Positions 43,701-55,450 of a stretch of 64,000 nt of DNA are shown here, piece by piece. The position numbers and the translations under genes were made by a program. The stretch is from Lamellibrachia satsuma. Taxonomy: Eukaryota > Annelida > Polychaeta > Sabellida > Siboglinidae. The DNA lies in the NCBI GenBank assembly GCA_033239005.1, contig BSQZ01000051.1, positions 1,405,001 to 1,469,000 of the forward strand. The letters run 5' to 3'. How positions within the stretch are numbered: the stretch's first letter is position 1; each line of letters begins with the position of its first letter. The notes under the pieces are model-generated. The model saw only the letters and a list, made by a program, of their open reading frames with translations. It had not been told where the DNA came from and searched no databases.

Positions 43701-46147
43701 AGGTCAGATTGGCCTTAAATTTGAATGATGATAATGACTCATGGACAAAAAACAATGTGCCAAGATTCTACAAAATTGAAGGTGGTCATGTACATTTTTA
43801 CTTAATTTTGCACATAAGCCACAATTTTCCACACATTTAATTTCACTATGATATGTAAAGTGAGACAATTTGTCAGGTCCTGTTGTATTACACTGAACAA
43901 ACGGTTTCAAACTGCCATTGTTGTTCTGTTACATCATAAGCACAACAAATTACAAGTTACACATTAATAGTCTGTAACAGTTAGATGGTATGGTATGGTT
44001 ACACATTAATAGTCTGTAACAGTTAGATGGTATGGTATGCATCTCAACCTCCCATATCCCACAATTTTTTTAGCCATTGTTGCCTACTTAGTGGCTAAGA
44101 AAGTTGACTTAGCACAAGTCCACTAAGTAGTTCTTAGGGCGTTGTGTACTAATGGAAAACTCTATTTTAGCTGCCTACACTTTCAATGCTACAGTGTTGG
44201 CGACTGTGAATTGTAATGAATTAATAATTGATGTATTGAACTTTCATAAAAAACTTGTACACTAATAAAATAAATAATGTGCTAATCAGACTGTAATTTT
44301 CTTTTTGATAACTTTAATACAATAACAAACACTGGAAGTCTGATAATTATTTAGCCACTGACGCAATTAAATAAACATAGCCCCTATTTGCTAACCTAAA
44401 ACTGTTTATCGCTGATATAGTAAAAAATAAGCAATCGCTTTCTGCTTCTTTCACAGATTGGTCAAACTGTTCCTCAATTTAAACTGCAAAATTGTGGCAT
44501 GCTGCAAGTACTGCTTGAGCATATCGATCAACTCATAATAAAATTGGTTTTGCTTTCCTGTTTAACGGTGTCGACTGTGTTGCGTGCTTTCACCATGTCA
44601 CTAACGGGATTATGGGAAGGGGAATTGCCCGTTGATAACAACTCGTCTAACCACGTGACAGCCTTATGTGCAATCTTAGTTAAGAAATAGGTCAGGCGCT
44701 CTACATGAAACCCGATTTGCTTAGTTTTATGCAAACTACTTAGTTGTGCAAAATGTTTAGTTCAAACATGTTCTATTTAGATCGATTTGGGTTCTTGTCT
44801 TAACAGAGGGTACATGATTTTTGCTTATATAAAGACATTAGGCAATGTCCACAAGGCCTCACACCCTGTAGTTGCATAATCTGTCTTGGAAAGGAAAGCA
44901 TGCTGTGTGTCTGTGGCTGTGGTAATTATTGTTTGCCGAGATGGTGGATTAGCACCTGTCCAGGGCTCTGTGTACTCTAAGGGTATCTAACCAGAATACA
45001 AACTGGTACAATATTAAACAACTGAGCCAACATACTGAATTGGTAACAACTAGCACAAGCTATAAGTGGACTTTAACTCAGGGCTTCTGTGTTGAAAAGA
45101 TACTTCCTCTGGAAGACAAGTTTGTGTGGCTTCACTACATTCAGAAAGGAGATAGCTCAAACATACACAATGTCATAAAACATTTGACTATCAGGCTATC
45201 TTGTGACAATACAGCTACACAAGTGTGCGCACTTTGTGTTTTGTATTAAAAACATACAAAACTTTGTTGATTTCGATGCTTGTAAACAATTATTTGTGTT
45301 AAATTCATATAAATCAGCGATTAAAAAAAACCGGAAGTAAAAAAAAAACATAAATCAATAATTTTTTTGGAGTGATTTAAATCATGATTTAAATCAAATA
45401 GTTTAAATCAAACAACCCTGCCCAAGACATAACACAATTACATTTGAAATAGCTGCGCTGGCATCCTTGTAATTATTATCTTCCCTGGCAACCCATCTAG
45501 GCTAGCAGATTCACTATCTTTTATCAGATCATTAAAAAACATTGTTTTTTGTTAAGATGCACCAACACTTTTTCAAACGTTTCTTATGTAATTATAATGG
45601 TTATTTTTACCTGACACTGACAATGTTGTGCTCGCGAGTATTACAGTAGAATAAAATTTATTGAGAAATGAAAACCAATTACACGAATCCCTCAACTCTA
45701 AGGCTAAACAGATATCAATTGGGTCTTGATTCTTAGATTTAGTCTTAGAATCTAGATGATTGTTTCCCTTGGAAACACAATCTACTGATTTCAATATCAG
45801 ATATGTTTATACATGCTTGAAGCAAATACTTATTCACATTCATTCGCGCATGTCTATAACTGTGAGTGCAACAAAAGCGCTCAGCGCCCCACAAATGTGC
45901 CGAATCTATGTCAAGTCAAGACTGTCATGGCCAAGTGGCAAGTCGATGACCTCATTCGCCGGCATGCCAAAGGAAACCTTGGTGACGTGGAGTATTTTTT
46001 AAACAACGGACTAGTTTAATTTGGATTTCCAACACTTTGGTTTTGTAGTTCCAAATATTCAATTACTTACATAATCATCATAAAATATACCCACCTAGAA
46101 CTGTTTTTGTCGGTCGTGAAACCGGACTGATATTGACTGTTGGCCAT
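40627..46147 (-). CDS. JPT1: Jupiter microtubule-associated homologue (JPT/HN1), gene span, five exons
   Basis: Small, largely disordered microtubule-associated protein; vertebrate JPT1/JPT2 and fly Jupiter bind microtubules, and JPT2 also binds NAADP. Five minus-strand exons join in phase to give 152 aa, against 154 in human JPT1. Order: MANSQYQSGFTTDKNSSRVL; the first PPGG box (RVLRPPGGVCSDIFG); SNIFGGG; a Gln/Pro-rich part; an acidic EEEEEEKKEEGEE run; GQFNPITGEPYN; and a second PPGG box in the C-terminus RVKQPPGGASTSLW. The paired (K/R)xxPPGG boxes and SNIFG are the family signature. It is convergent with the CLC gene and could be divergent with INTU. JPT1 is a family name here; orthology to JPT1 versus JPT2 is not resolved. 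Confidence 0.92.
40702..41232 (-). other. JPT intron 4
   Basis: Ordinary intronic sequence, no recognised element. Confidence 0.5.
41233..41276 (-). CDS. JPT1: JPT exon 4
   Basis: 44 nt. Minus-strand acceptor gctttgtag, donor CAGCCA|GTAAGT, phase 1 in and phase 0 out: GQFNPITGEPYNTQP. Confidence 0.85.
41277..42623 (-). other. JPT intron 3
   Basis: AT-rich intron with no recognised exon or transposon. Confidence 0.45.
42624..42713 (-). CDS. JPT1: JPT exon 3 (acidic run)
   Basis: Minus-strand acceptor tttttggaacag, donor GGACGAG|GTAAGG, phase 1 at both ends: EEEEEEKKEEGEEKMVDPPQ then KTEAAKFKGR. Confidence 0.88.
42714..43146 (-). other. JPT intron 2
   Basis: Ordinary intronic sequence. Confidence 0.5.
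43147..43343 (-). CDS. JPT1: JPT exon 2 (PPGG and SNIFG boxes)
   Basis: Minus-strand acceptor caatccacag, donor CAGACAG|GTATGT, phase 2 in and phase 1 out: RVLRPPGGVCSDIFGTKQ, MKSNIFGGGDDSAQEQTRIP and NNIYGTAPPATQDGQT. It carries the strongest family motifs. Confidence 0.94.
43344..46094 (-). other. JPT intron 1
   Basis: 2.75-kb intron. A 42-bp unit (acacattaatagtctgtaac with agatggtatggtat) is duplicated at 43953-44040. 44040-44790 has MITE-like composition (cctacttagtggctaagaaa and a partial complement) but no clear ends. No exon seen. Confidence 0.5.
46095..46147 (-). CDS. JPT1: JPT exon 1 (start codon)
   Basis: ATG at 46147-46145 (minus strand) in context ACAGCCATGGC, with G at -3 and +4; donor TTCTAG|GTGGGT, phase 2: MANSQYQSGFTTDKNSS. 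Confidence 0.88.
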
Positions 46148-46460
46148 GGCTGTCTTTTCTGTCTCGTTTGATAGGGAGTCTTCACGTTGTTCGAGTACTG
46201 TCAAACAGATAATCTGTTCGAATGTTGATGGTTAAGTAATGAATAGAGTTGTGAGATTATTAAACACGTAAAACGCCCTCACAGCAGAATATTCAACAAC
46301 TCTACTGTACTCAGTGCTCCCGTTCAAATATTCCAGTTCCACAAGCCTCGCTTCAAGTCACGCAAGAGCGGGCTTTCTAAATACCGAGTGGGACAGAACT
46401 ATACCGAAAACAAGCTCGCGCGCAGTTACACCGTCGAGAGTTATTGAATGTGCACCGCAT
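46148..46460 (-). promoter_or_regulatory. Candidate JPT promoter/5' UTR region
   Basis: Upstream of the JPT start on the minus strand, with somewhat more CpG (tcgcgcgcagttacaccgtc at about 46417). No core element could be assigned. Confidence 0.3.
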
Positions 46461-47962
46461 TGGAATGCTTTGTGATTGATATACGACATCATACCACAAC
46501 AACGAAGTAATCCGAATTTATCCAAAGATCTGGTGGAAGACAGCATGTGCTCCCACTGGTTGCAACAGAGGGTGACTTTAAAAAGTGGATCCATATACGT
46601 GTTAGGGCCTACGATTGTCACAATTCAACTACTTTTTGTAAGCAAAACGACCGCAAAGTCAAAAGGGAGCTACATTTTTCGTGAATTGCAAATGTGATAT
46701 GCGGGCATGTACCATGATATTCCAGATCATACATTCAGATGTATCAAATTTGGACGCGTCTGTGGATAGCCCCATGGACGAGAACAAATCAGATTTATAT
46801 AATTTATACACATGGTGGCCGGGTGCCTTGAATAATTTGACTAACGAGGCCCTATATATATTACATCAGACTATTGATGCACTTGATATATTATATTATG
46901 TATTCCACTGTGGGAAGCTTTTGCATGAATATTGGAGGGAGGAAGGTGACTGTGGTGTTGATTGCAAATTTAGGAAAGTCACATACAAAAGGTACAGTAG
47001 AAACCCAGCAAGACCCCTGGCTTAACAAAGAGAACACTACAAGCTACGCCACCCCGAAATTAGTTCAACGGTTTACGAGGTATGCGTCCAACTTACGCTT
47101 GAGTATAGGCTACATGGTCACCACACACCAAGACAAAAATCCAGAACATGGGAACAAGTGCTACGTTCCGCAGCAAGTTTTGTTCCTGGCGACTATCGGG
47201 GGACGTCACATCTATTATGTGCTGAAGTGGAACTCATTGTACGCCATACGTACGGTACGTCGTACATACGTACGGTACGTCGTACATATGTACGGTACGT
47301 CGTACATCAGTTTGCCAATGATGATTGTCACAGCGGATGCCTGCACTAGATGCCACCACGAGTACAATCTACGATCGAAGTATGAACACTACCACGCAAG
47401 CCAACTGATTTAAGGCCGGTTTACACGAGCGATTGGTGTCCGGTTTGTCGGCCGACAGCGTGTCTGATTTTATGCATTATATGTACGTACACTGTTAACG
47501 ATTACACATTTAGCATGAAGATTTTATCCCATTAAAATGCATCAGTTAAATAATATGCCTGTCGTCAAAGCTCGGTGGAGTCTGTTTGGACATGTGGTCC
47601 GCATTCCTCGATAATCCTATGTACATACATAGGACATACACAAGTATATCACATACGATGACGTGGTGGCTGGCGAAGGCAACATCGAACGGCACTATAT
47701 ACCAACGACCATCGACAGCCAGCAAGACCTCGATCGAATGGCTCATGTCACATAACCGCAGTAAATAGCAGAACTTACCTTAGACGAAACAAACTGAAAA
47801 CGTCACATCATAATAATGATAATAATATATAAAATGCTTCCATTGCGCTAAAATCGTCGGGAGACCCAAGCTCGGCAGCGCAACAAAACAAAAGGGGTTA
47901 AACAGTTTATACTCGATATAAGCAATTCCAGTTGTAAACAGTTGGATTGGTACGCTGGCGAG
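46461..47962. other. Intergenic region with 20-bp palindromic repeat
   Basis: At 47249-47308 the unit acgtacggtacgtcgtacat occurs three times and is nearly self-complementary. The 179- and 114-codon plus frames at 46681-47413 have no recognisable family and no clear codon bias; they were not called as genes. Confidence 0.5.
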
Positions 47963-48616
47963 CTATGGAGGATAAGCAAGTTTAAACAGGTGGGTTTTCA
48001 GTTTACGGCGAAATGTTGCTATATTGTGTACAAACTTAATACTATCAGGGAATGAGTTCCACAGAATCTGTGCAACACCAGAAAAAAGCTGTAGTTCCGA
48101 CAAAAAATATTGTCTTAACACTGGCAACAAAAAGTAGATTAGAATTAGATGATCGAAACTGTTTGGGCTGTCTAGCAAGAGTGAGCAGTGAATGTAAATA
48201 TGTTGGTTGCTTTGATGAAAGTGCTTGATAAGTAATTGTACAGATCTGTAAAATAATGCAACATCGGACGGGGAGCCAATGCAATGATTTAAGAAGTGGT
48301 AATGAAAGAGAGAAACGAGGAGAGCGGGTAATTACCCTTGCTTTGCAATTTTGTACACGTTGAAGTTTCAATATATCATTGAGAGCAATATTATGATGAA
48401 GAGAATGGCAACAATCACGTATACTGGTAACAGGAGCAGTTGCAATAGTTTCGGCAACAACAAAAGACATACCGGCGAATAAAATGAAGGTCACGAATAT
48501 GATAAAAGCAGCAACGCCAAGTTTGTGAAATATGCTGTCTAAAATTTAAATTGTTATCAGAGGTGACTCCTAAACTCCATGCTAAGACTGCCAGTGTGAA
48601 ATTCTGGCTCAGCATA
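47963..48616 (-). mobile_element. CR1-clade LINE, 3' part (RT C-terminus)
   Basis: Minus strand: LQRVQNCKARVITRSPRF, PLLKSLHWLPVRCCI, TITYQALSSKQPTYLHSLL, typical of CR1 RT C-termini. It is the 3' portion of the element that resumes at 50034; the two are separated by the insertion at 48617-50033. Confidence 0.82.
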
Positions 48617-50033
48617 ATTACTTACTTAAGCCCTTACCTCGTCCTGGAGCATATGCCACCCACAACAGTTCTCCAGCGCCTCCTGTCTTGTGCAATCCTC
48701 TCCAGTTGTTGCCAGCCATTCCCTGTTTGCTTGCTGTCTGCCTCGAGTTCACGCCGCCAGGTGTTTTTTGGTCTCCCCCTCTTTCTCTTGCCTTGGGGGT
48801 TCCACGTCAGGACCTGTCTGGTTATGTTTGTGCTTGGCTTTCCCAAGGTGTGGCCAAGCAATCCCCATCTCCTCTTAAGGATCTCTATCTCTATTTGGGC
48901 TTGGTGTGTTCTATCCCAAAGGTCTTTGTTGCTCACCCTGTTCATCCAGTGTATTCGGAGAATTCTTCGCAGGCAATGGTTGACAAATGTCTGGATCATT
49001 ATCAGCGTGGTCTTAATTGTTTATTCGCCACGTTTCCGCTCCGTACAGCAACACGGACTTTACATTTGTGTTAAACGAGCGTATTTTGGTGGTTTCTCCA
49101 ATTACCTTTGACTTCCACACATTTCTCAACAGGTGGAAAGCTACCCTTGCTTTGCTGATCCTTTTCTTTACGTCAGCCTCTGTCCCTCCATGCGTATCCA
49201 CTATGCTGCTTAGATATATGAAATCTTTAACCTCTTCCAGTGTATCTCCCTCAAGCATGATTGGTGTTTCGCAAGTAGCATTTGTTCTCAGGATCTCTGT
49301 TTTTCTTTCGTTGATTTTCAACCCAACCTGTGCTGAAATCAGTGCCAGTTCTGTTGTTTTGTCGTGCATCTGCCAATGGCTGTGAGACAGGATTGCAAGG
49401 TCATCCGCAAAGTCCAGGTCATCAAGTTGGGTCAGCATCGTCCACTGGATTCCATTTCGTTTCTCCTTGGTTGCTGTTTTCATGACCCAGTTTATGAATG
49501 GAATGAAGAGGAATGGTGACAGTAAGCATCCCTGTCTCACCCGTCCTAACCTCGAAGTTCTTTATAAGTTGACCTTCATGAATAACTCTGCATGAAATTC
49601 CCTCATATGAGTTTTTGATCATGTTGACTAGTTTCTTGGGCACCACATAGTGTCTTAGCACTTTCCATAGTGTCTCCCTGTCCACACTGTCAAAGGCGTT
49701 CTCGTAATCAACAAAGTTGACGTATATAGATGAGTTCCATTCGATAGATTGTTCCACTATGATCCGCAGTGTTGCAATCTGGTCAGTACACGATTTGTCC
49801 TGCATGATGCCTATTTGCTGTTCACGCAAAGTTTGGCCACTTTGCCTTTCATCCTCTCTAGGATAATTCTGTTAAGAACCTTCCCAGGTACTGACAACAA
49901 CGTGATTCCTCTGTAGTTATCTCCTTTCTTGGGGATCTTGATAAGGTAACCTTCTTTTCATTCTGCTGGAATTTCTTCTTTTTCCCTGATCTCCTCAAAA
50001 AGACTGTACAGCATTTCTACTGAAGTATTTACA
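48617..50033 (-). mobile_element. RTE-like LINE fragment nested inside the CR1 element
   Basis: 5'-truncated minus-strand element: FVDYENAFDSVDRETLWKVL, MRQGCLLSPFLF, LDFADDLAILSH (catalytic FADD), VLLYGAETWR and the C-terminal [18 protein letters not shown]. Frameshifts separate the parts. It is flanked by perfect 14-bp direct repeats TCTGGCTCAGCATA (48603-48616 and 50034-50047), its target-site duplication. A short taagtaagtaat tail marks the 3' end. Assignment to the RTE clade rests on the GAETWR and GRPKNTWRR motifs and is not certain. Confidence 0.82.
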
Positions 50034-51056
50034 TCTGGCTCAGCATAGGTATTGGGAAAAACAATCAAATTTAACACGCTGCTTTTGTGTACCAATAATT
50101 AAAAACTCTGTTTTATTTGCTTTTAGCTTTAATTTGCTGTTAGTCGTCCAGTGGAATACACTCTGGAAACAGTTCGTTTAAGGAAGAGTTTGTATCCGGA
50201 GTAGCAAAGGAAAGGTAAATCTGTGTACAATCTGCATATAGGTGGTGGCCCAAGTTATGGGTTTGAAAAACTGAGCTGAGCGGAGTAGCATAAAAAGTAA
50301 AGAGTAATTGTCCAAGAACAAAACCACACGACGTGGGTAATGCACTGAAAAGCAATTAGCTATTTTCACTCTTTGGTATTTGGTATCAATTAAGTATGAT
50401 GAAAACCACTTCAGGGCTGTGCCAGATATGCCATACCACATTGACAAACCCTTAATGAGTATATTATGGACAATAGTATCCAAAGCAGCAAATAAATCAA
50501 GCAAGATAAGCGCTGTTACTTTACCGTTGTCCATATTTAGAGTTACATAATTATGTTCTTTTAAAAGAGCAGTTCCTGTAGAATGAAACTGTTTCTGATT
50601 GTAATACATTGGGCATACAATTTGACCCAATGTGAGACCTTAGACGTCTTGCTAACAACTTTTTTTCCAGTATTTTGGAAATACAGCTTAGATTAGAAAT
50701 AGGTCTATATCCGTTTAGGTTTTCTTCAGGAAAAGTTGACTTCTTAAGAATTGGGTTGACTTGCGCTTGTTTAAAATCGTCAGGAAACAAGTCAGAGCAC
50801 AGTGATACATTTAGAATGTTTGTTACTGGGCAAAGTAATGTATCAAGAAATGCTTTCAGCAATGTAGTCGGTAATGGATCAAGATCACAGGATTTACTTG
50901 AGGAGGTCATGATTGTCCTTACTTCATCGACTGTAGCAGGTGCAATAGAAGCAAGAGAGAATTTACTTGCGGATAGTCCACTTGTACAGGATTTAAAAAG
51001 CAGACCGGATCAGACTAATTATGTTCTTGAAATGACTGAAGAACGAGTCACATAAA
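50034..51056 (-). mobile_element. CR1-clade LINE, RT N-terminal half
   Basis: Minus strand: KSCDLDPLPTTLLKAFLD, QAQVNPILKKSTFPEENLN, GYRPISNLSCISKILEK, LIKGLSMWYGISGTALKWFS and LYADCTQIYLSF. The catalytic YADD reads YADC here. Several frameshifts are present. It continues into 48616-47963 once the nested insertion is removed. Confidence 0.85.
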
Positions 51057-51465
51057 GACTTGATTGAGACATGATTAGGTAGAGTCGGAGCAGGCACTCT
51101 ACATAAAATTTTATTTATGCAATTTCATGGCTGACGTGGATTTTCAGCGTTATTTGAGACCATGATATTATTTGCATAATAATCCGATTTGACTTTAGCC
51201 ATTTGTGTGTTGCAGTAGTGGCACTGTTTTGAATAACGTTACCTATCCAAATGGGACTTTGATTTGCTGATATAAGGTGGGATTTAAGAATATCAGCCTT
51301 GAAGACATCAATGTCAATCTTATGTGTACGTCTGTAAGACAGATTGTGTTTTGATTGTAGTGAGTGTTCTGGAAAAAAATAGCATAAACAATGACTGTGT
51401 GGTAGTCCGATAAGCCATCAGAAACCCTCCTCCCTTTAACATAGATGGAGCAATCAGTCAAGAAG

Positions 51466-51517
<52 letters not shown>

Positions 51518-51952
51518 CTGTAATAGATTATTGTGAAACATTGATGTATGGAGGTGATGCACATAATGCTTTGATGGTTTTCCATGTTCCAGATTTGTAC
51601 ACAAGGTTTTGCCTTAGTGCTTTTCCTCTTACGAAACGTTCAGTTGTGCACACATGGTTTTTAGGTTGGTATATTATATTAAGTGTGAACGGTAAATGCT
51701 AGTCAGTAGTGATATAGTTAGTACTTATAATGGAGGCTATTAAATAGTATCGTTATCAGTGTTTTTTAGTCTAGCATGATGCGTACGTCTGTGCATTGTA
51801 GACATTACATGTACATACAATATGGGGGCCAGCATGCTTGATGTCATGATGTCGTTTTGATGGTGAATGCTTACATAATTGCTGACACGTTGATTAATGA
51901 ATAAGATATAATTCACTTGGCATATTTCAATCTCTACTTTCTACTACCTAAA
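51057..51952. repeat. Unassigned sequence with TA microsatellite
   Basis: The stretch up to 51465 may still be CR1 5' sequence (minus strand TDVHIRLTLMSS context, endonuclease-like but worn). A (TA)n run lies at 51467-51513. Nothing recognised beyond. Confidence 0.5.
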
Positions 51953-53158
51953 TAAAAAAGACCAGTGAGTTTAACGTCATTGATTTGTAAATTATTAGAA
52001 AGGGTAATTAAAGACCATATGGTGGACTTCCTTGTTAGGCATACATTATCAAATTCATCTCAACATGGATTCTTAAAAGCGAGATCCCAGTAGATATTAT
52101 CTACTTAGATTTTCAGAAAGCTTATTGGCAAAGTACCACAAGATTACTACTTAAATTAAAATCCCATGGTATCGGGGATGGCATAATTGACTGGATAGAA
52201 CAATGGCTGACTGACAGAAGACAGCATGTTGTAGTAGACGGAGAGGTTTCAAACTGGAAATCAGTTTTGAGTGGGATACCACAAGGATCAGTATTAGGAC
52301 CTTTATTATCCTTAATATATATCAATGACTGGACGACAATATAACAAGCAAAATACTGAAATTTGCGGATGACACAAAGGTGTTTAGAAAGGTTAACACT
52401 GATGGTGATAAGCAACATTTACAAAACGATCTAGCCAAATTAGTGAAATGGTCTGAAAAATGACAGATGTTATTCAACTTTGGGAAATGTAAATGCCTAC
52501 ATAGAGGACACGGGAATATAGGTATAAATTATAATGTGGGAGGTATTGTTCTAGGTATTACTGTAAAAGGGACTTAGGAATAACTATAAGTGCTAATTAA
52601 TATGAACATTTCAGAAGTGTGGTATTTCAATTTCAAAGGCCGAGTAATATTTTTTTTGGTTGATTAGGAGAAACATAACATGCATGGAAAAAAGCTAATT
52701 ATACATTTGTATAAAGCAATAGTTAGACCTCATTTAGAATACTGTATACACGCGTGGAGGCCATATCGTAAGAAGGCTATCGATACGCTTGAATGCATAA
52801 AGAGGAGAGCAACTAAAATTATTCCAGAACTGAGAAACCTTAGTTACGAAGAACGCATGAAAGAACGTAGTTTAACAACTCTACAGACAAGGAATTTAAG
52901 AGAAGCTCAGATTGAAGTTTTTAAGATATTGAATGGGTATGAAAATATTTATAGAAATATGTTTTTCTCACTCAAGAAAGGATAGCAGAACTAGAGGAGA
53001 TGAGGTAAAATTAGTGAAGGATCAGTGTAGATTGGATATCGGGAAGTACTCATTCTCACAGAAGACATTAAATGAATTGAACAAATTGTCTACGATTTGT
53101 GTAACTGCTAGCAGCGTGAATATGTTTAAAAACAAAGTTTAACAAGATTTAACAAGAT
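51953..53158 (+). mobile_element. L2/CR1-group LINE, plus-strand copy, degraded
   Basis: Plus strand: PVSLTSLICKLLERVIKDHM, VLSGIPQGSVLGPLL, KFADDTKVFRKVN, then YKAIVRPHLEYCIHAWRPY and SSVNMFKNKV. It belongs to the same family as the minus-strand copies at 53159 and 60436, but has internal deletions and stops. Its 3' end resumes at 54237. Confidence 0.8.
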
Positions 53159-54236
53159 TGCCATCTCGAACAACAAGTTCCAGATGGCAAGTGGACAAGG
53201 AAGCCATTGGCTTATCGAGAGTCCAACAATTTTCTCATCTATGTGTAGCCCGCCCTTATCAGATATCTGTCAATTCTATTTTTAAACATATTCACACTAC
53301 TAGCATTAACACAATCATTTGGCAGTTTGTTCCATTCCTTTATCACCCTCTGTGAGAAAGAGTACTTTCTCATGTCCAACCTACACTGTTCCTTAACTAA
53401 TGCTGCTTTGTGTCCTCTGGTTCTACTGCCTTCTTTAAGTTTGAAGAACATATTCCTATCAACATCCTCATAACCGTTCACTATTTTAAACACTTCTATT
53501 TGGTCTCCTCTTAGTCTCCTGGTCTCTAGTGTTGTCAAACCACATTGTAATAAGCGACTTTCGTAACTAAGGTCTCTTAATTCTGGAATCATCTTAGTTG
53601 CTCTTCGTTGTATTCTTTCTAGCTTATCTATGTCTTTTTTACGATATGGCCTCCATGCTTGAATACAATATTCCAAATGTGGTCTAACTATTGCTTTGTA
53701 CAGGGGTACAATTAGATGTTTCTCCTTATACGTGATAGTTCTCCTAATTAGGCCTAGAATTTGATTTCCTTTCGAAGCAGCAATCCCACATTGCTCTGAA
53801 ACTTTCATGTCAGCATTAAATGTTACTCCTAAATCCTTTTCTTGTGTGGTTCTACCTAGTACAGCATCCCCCATTTTATATTCCTCGTCCATATTTCCAT
53901 GTCCTATGTGTATACATTTACACTTCCCAAAATTTAATAACATTTGCCATTTTTCTGACCATTTAACTAATTTTTCTAGATCATCCTGTAAACTTTGTTT
54001 ATCTGTATCATTAGTAACCTTTCTGAATACTTTTGTGTCATCTGCAAATTTGAGTACTTTGCTAGATATGTCATCCTCCAAATCATTTATATATATTAAA
54101 AACAGTATAGGGCCTAACACTGATCCCTGTGGTACCCCACTCAAAACAGATTTCCAGTTTGAAATCTTACCATCTACTATTACTCTCTGTCTTCTGTGTG
54201 TAAGCCAATTTTCTATCCAGTTGATTAGTTGAAATA
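53159..54236 (-). mobile_element. L2/CR1-group LINE, minus-strand copy inserted into the plus-strand copy
   Basis: 5'-truncated copy with an intact 301-codon frame (54144-53239): SGVPQGSVLGPILFLIYIND, KFADDTKVFRKV (FADD), YKAIVRPHLEYCIQAWRPY, RKYSFSQRVIKEWNKLPND and SSVNMFKNRIDRYLIRAGY. Its 3' end carries ggactctcgataagccaatg. It splits the plus-strand relative, whose 3' end continues at 54237. The frame is less decayed than its host copy, so it is younger. Confidence 0.85.
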
Positions 54237-54350
54237 TATCTCAGGAGGGCGGATTATAAGTATATGAACATTGTTGGACTCTCGATAAACTAATTAATTC
54301 ATTGTCCACTTGCAATGTTGGCCTTTGGGTTGGATGGCAAATCTTGTTAA
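54237..54350 (+). mobile_element. 3' end of the plus-strand LINE, beyond the nested insertion
   Basis: aggagggcggattataag and attgttggactctcgataaa match, in plus orientation, the 3' UTR of the minus-strand copies, and the element ends ggatggcaaatcttgttaaa. Confidence 0.7.
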
Positions 54351-55014
54351 ATCATTGAAAACATATATCAAAGCAATGCTTTTGGTGTTCACCGCTTACA
54401 TACTGAAATTCATTTATAAAAACTCACTCACTCCTATACATATAACCGATCGAATAAAGCAAAAAATAGATACTCATATTATTTAATTTTTTTGCGAAGT
54501 AAATCCTGTAATGAAACTAACTCAAAAATAATTTACGACCACATCCCGGCCTTTGTGGTATTCTAACCATTCAGTTTTTCGTCACTAGATGGCGTGGTGA
54601 TACCGATTAGCCCAATTATCGCTCGAACAATTTCGGGTCTGACAAAAACAACAATAATTAGGTTTGTGCTTTTAATATGCACCCGAAACAGAACACAGTA
54701 TTGATTTGTATATTACATTGGTTGTTTGAATGAGTATGCATACCATTATGCTATTTATTTGCGTTTGAATACGTGTTTTATATATTTCGTATGCTTATTC
54801 ATTTCAGTTATTGTTTAAAGCCAAGCATAGCCATAGGCATAGCATAGGCATAGCCTAGGATAGGCATAGTGCCCATACAACCCAGGCCAGGGGGTTGGGG
54901 AACCTGTCGATCTCGGCCAACGTCGATCTCGGCCCACGTCGATCTCGGCCCACCCATTTATTTGTTAATATGTGTTTAGGTGAAATGCTTAATTATGCTA
55001 AAATGACAATTCGT
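54351..55014. other. Unassigned sequence
   Basis: No gene. Three copies of cgatctcggcccacgt lie at 54907-54953, and tagccataggcatagcatag occurs near 54830. Confidence 0.5.
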
Positions 55015-55450
55015 AGGGCCTACTGGCTACTCAGATGAAAACATCAAAAACTTATACGTCACCTTGGTCCGACCCATCATCAAAAACTGCCAACAGGCAT
55101 TCGGAAAGATATAGACAAATTAGAAAGTGTACAGAGGAGGGCCACTAAGATGATCACTGGAATCTCTAAGCTCCCATAAGATAGGAAGAAAAGGGCTGAT
55201 AGGTTCAAAGTTTTCAAGATTATTATTGAATTTACTGACGTAGACACCCAGAGAATATTCAAGCTAAACAATACCCCCCATTCCAAGAAGACACAACAAG
55301 TCAATAGTACAACACCACAGCCAACTAGATGCACGCCACAAGTTCTTTTCACAGCGAGTAATCAAGCCATGGAATACCCAACCAAGTGACTGTATCAATG
55401 CATTAACAGTAAACAATTTCAAAACAAAATGTCCAAATTACTGTCATAAC
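55015..55450 (+). mobile_element. Short relic of another L2/CR1-group LINE
   Basis: Plus-strand fragments read KLESVQRRATKMITGISKL, FKVFKIIIEFTDVDTQRIF and FKLNNTPHSKKTQQ across frameshifts, matching the RT C-terminus of this group. Confidence 0.65.

Noticed and set aside
46681..47413. 114- and 179-codon frames as a gene
   Set aside because: No recognisable domain, no consistent codon bias, and they overlap each other in different frames; kept as unassigned.
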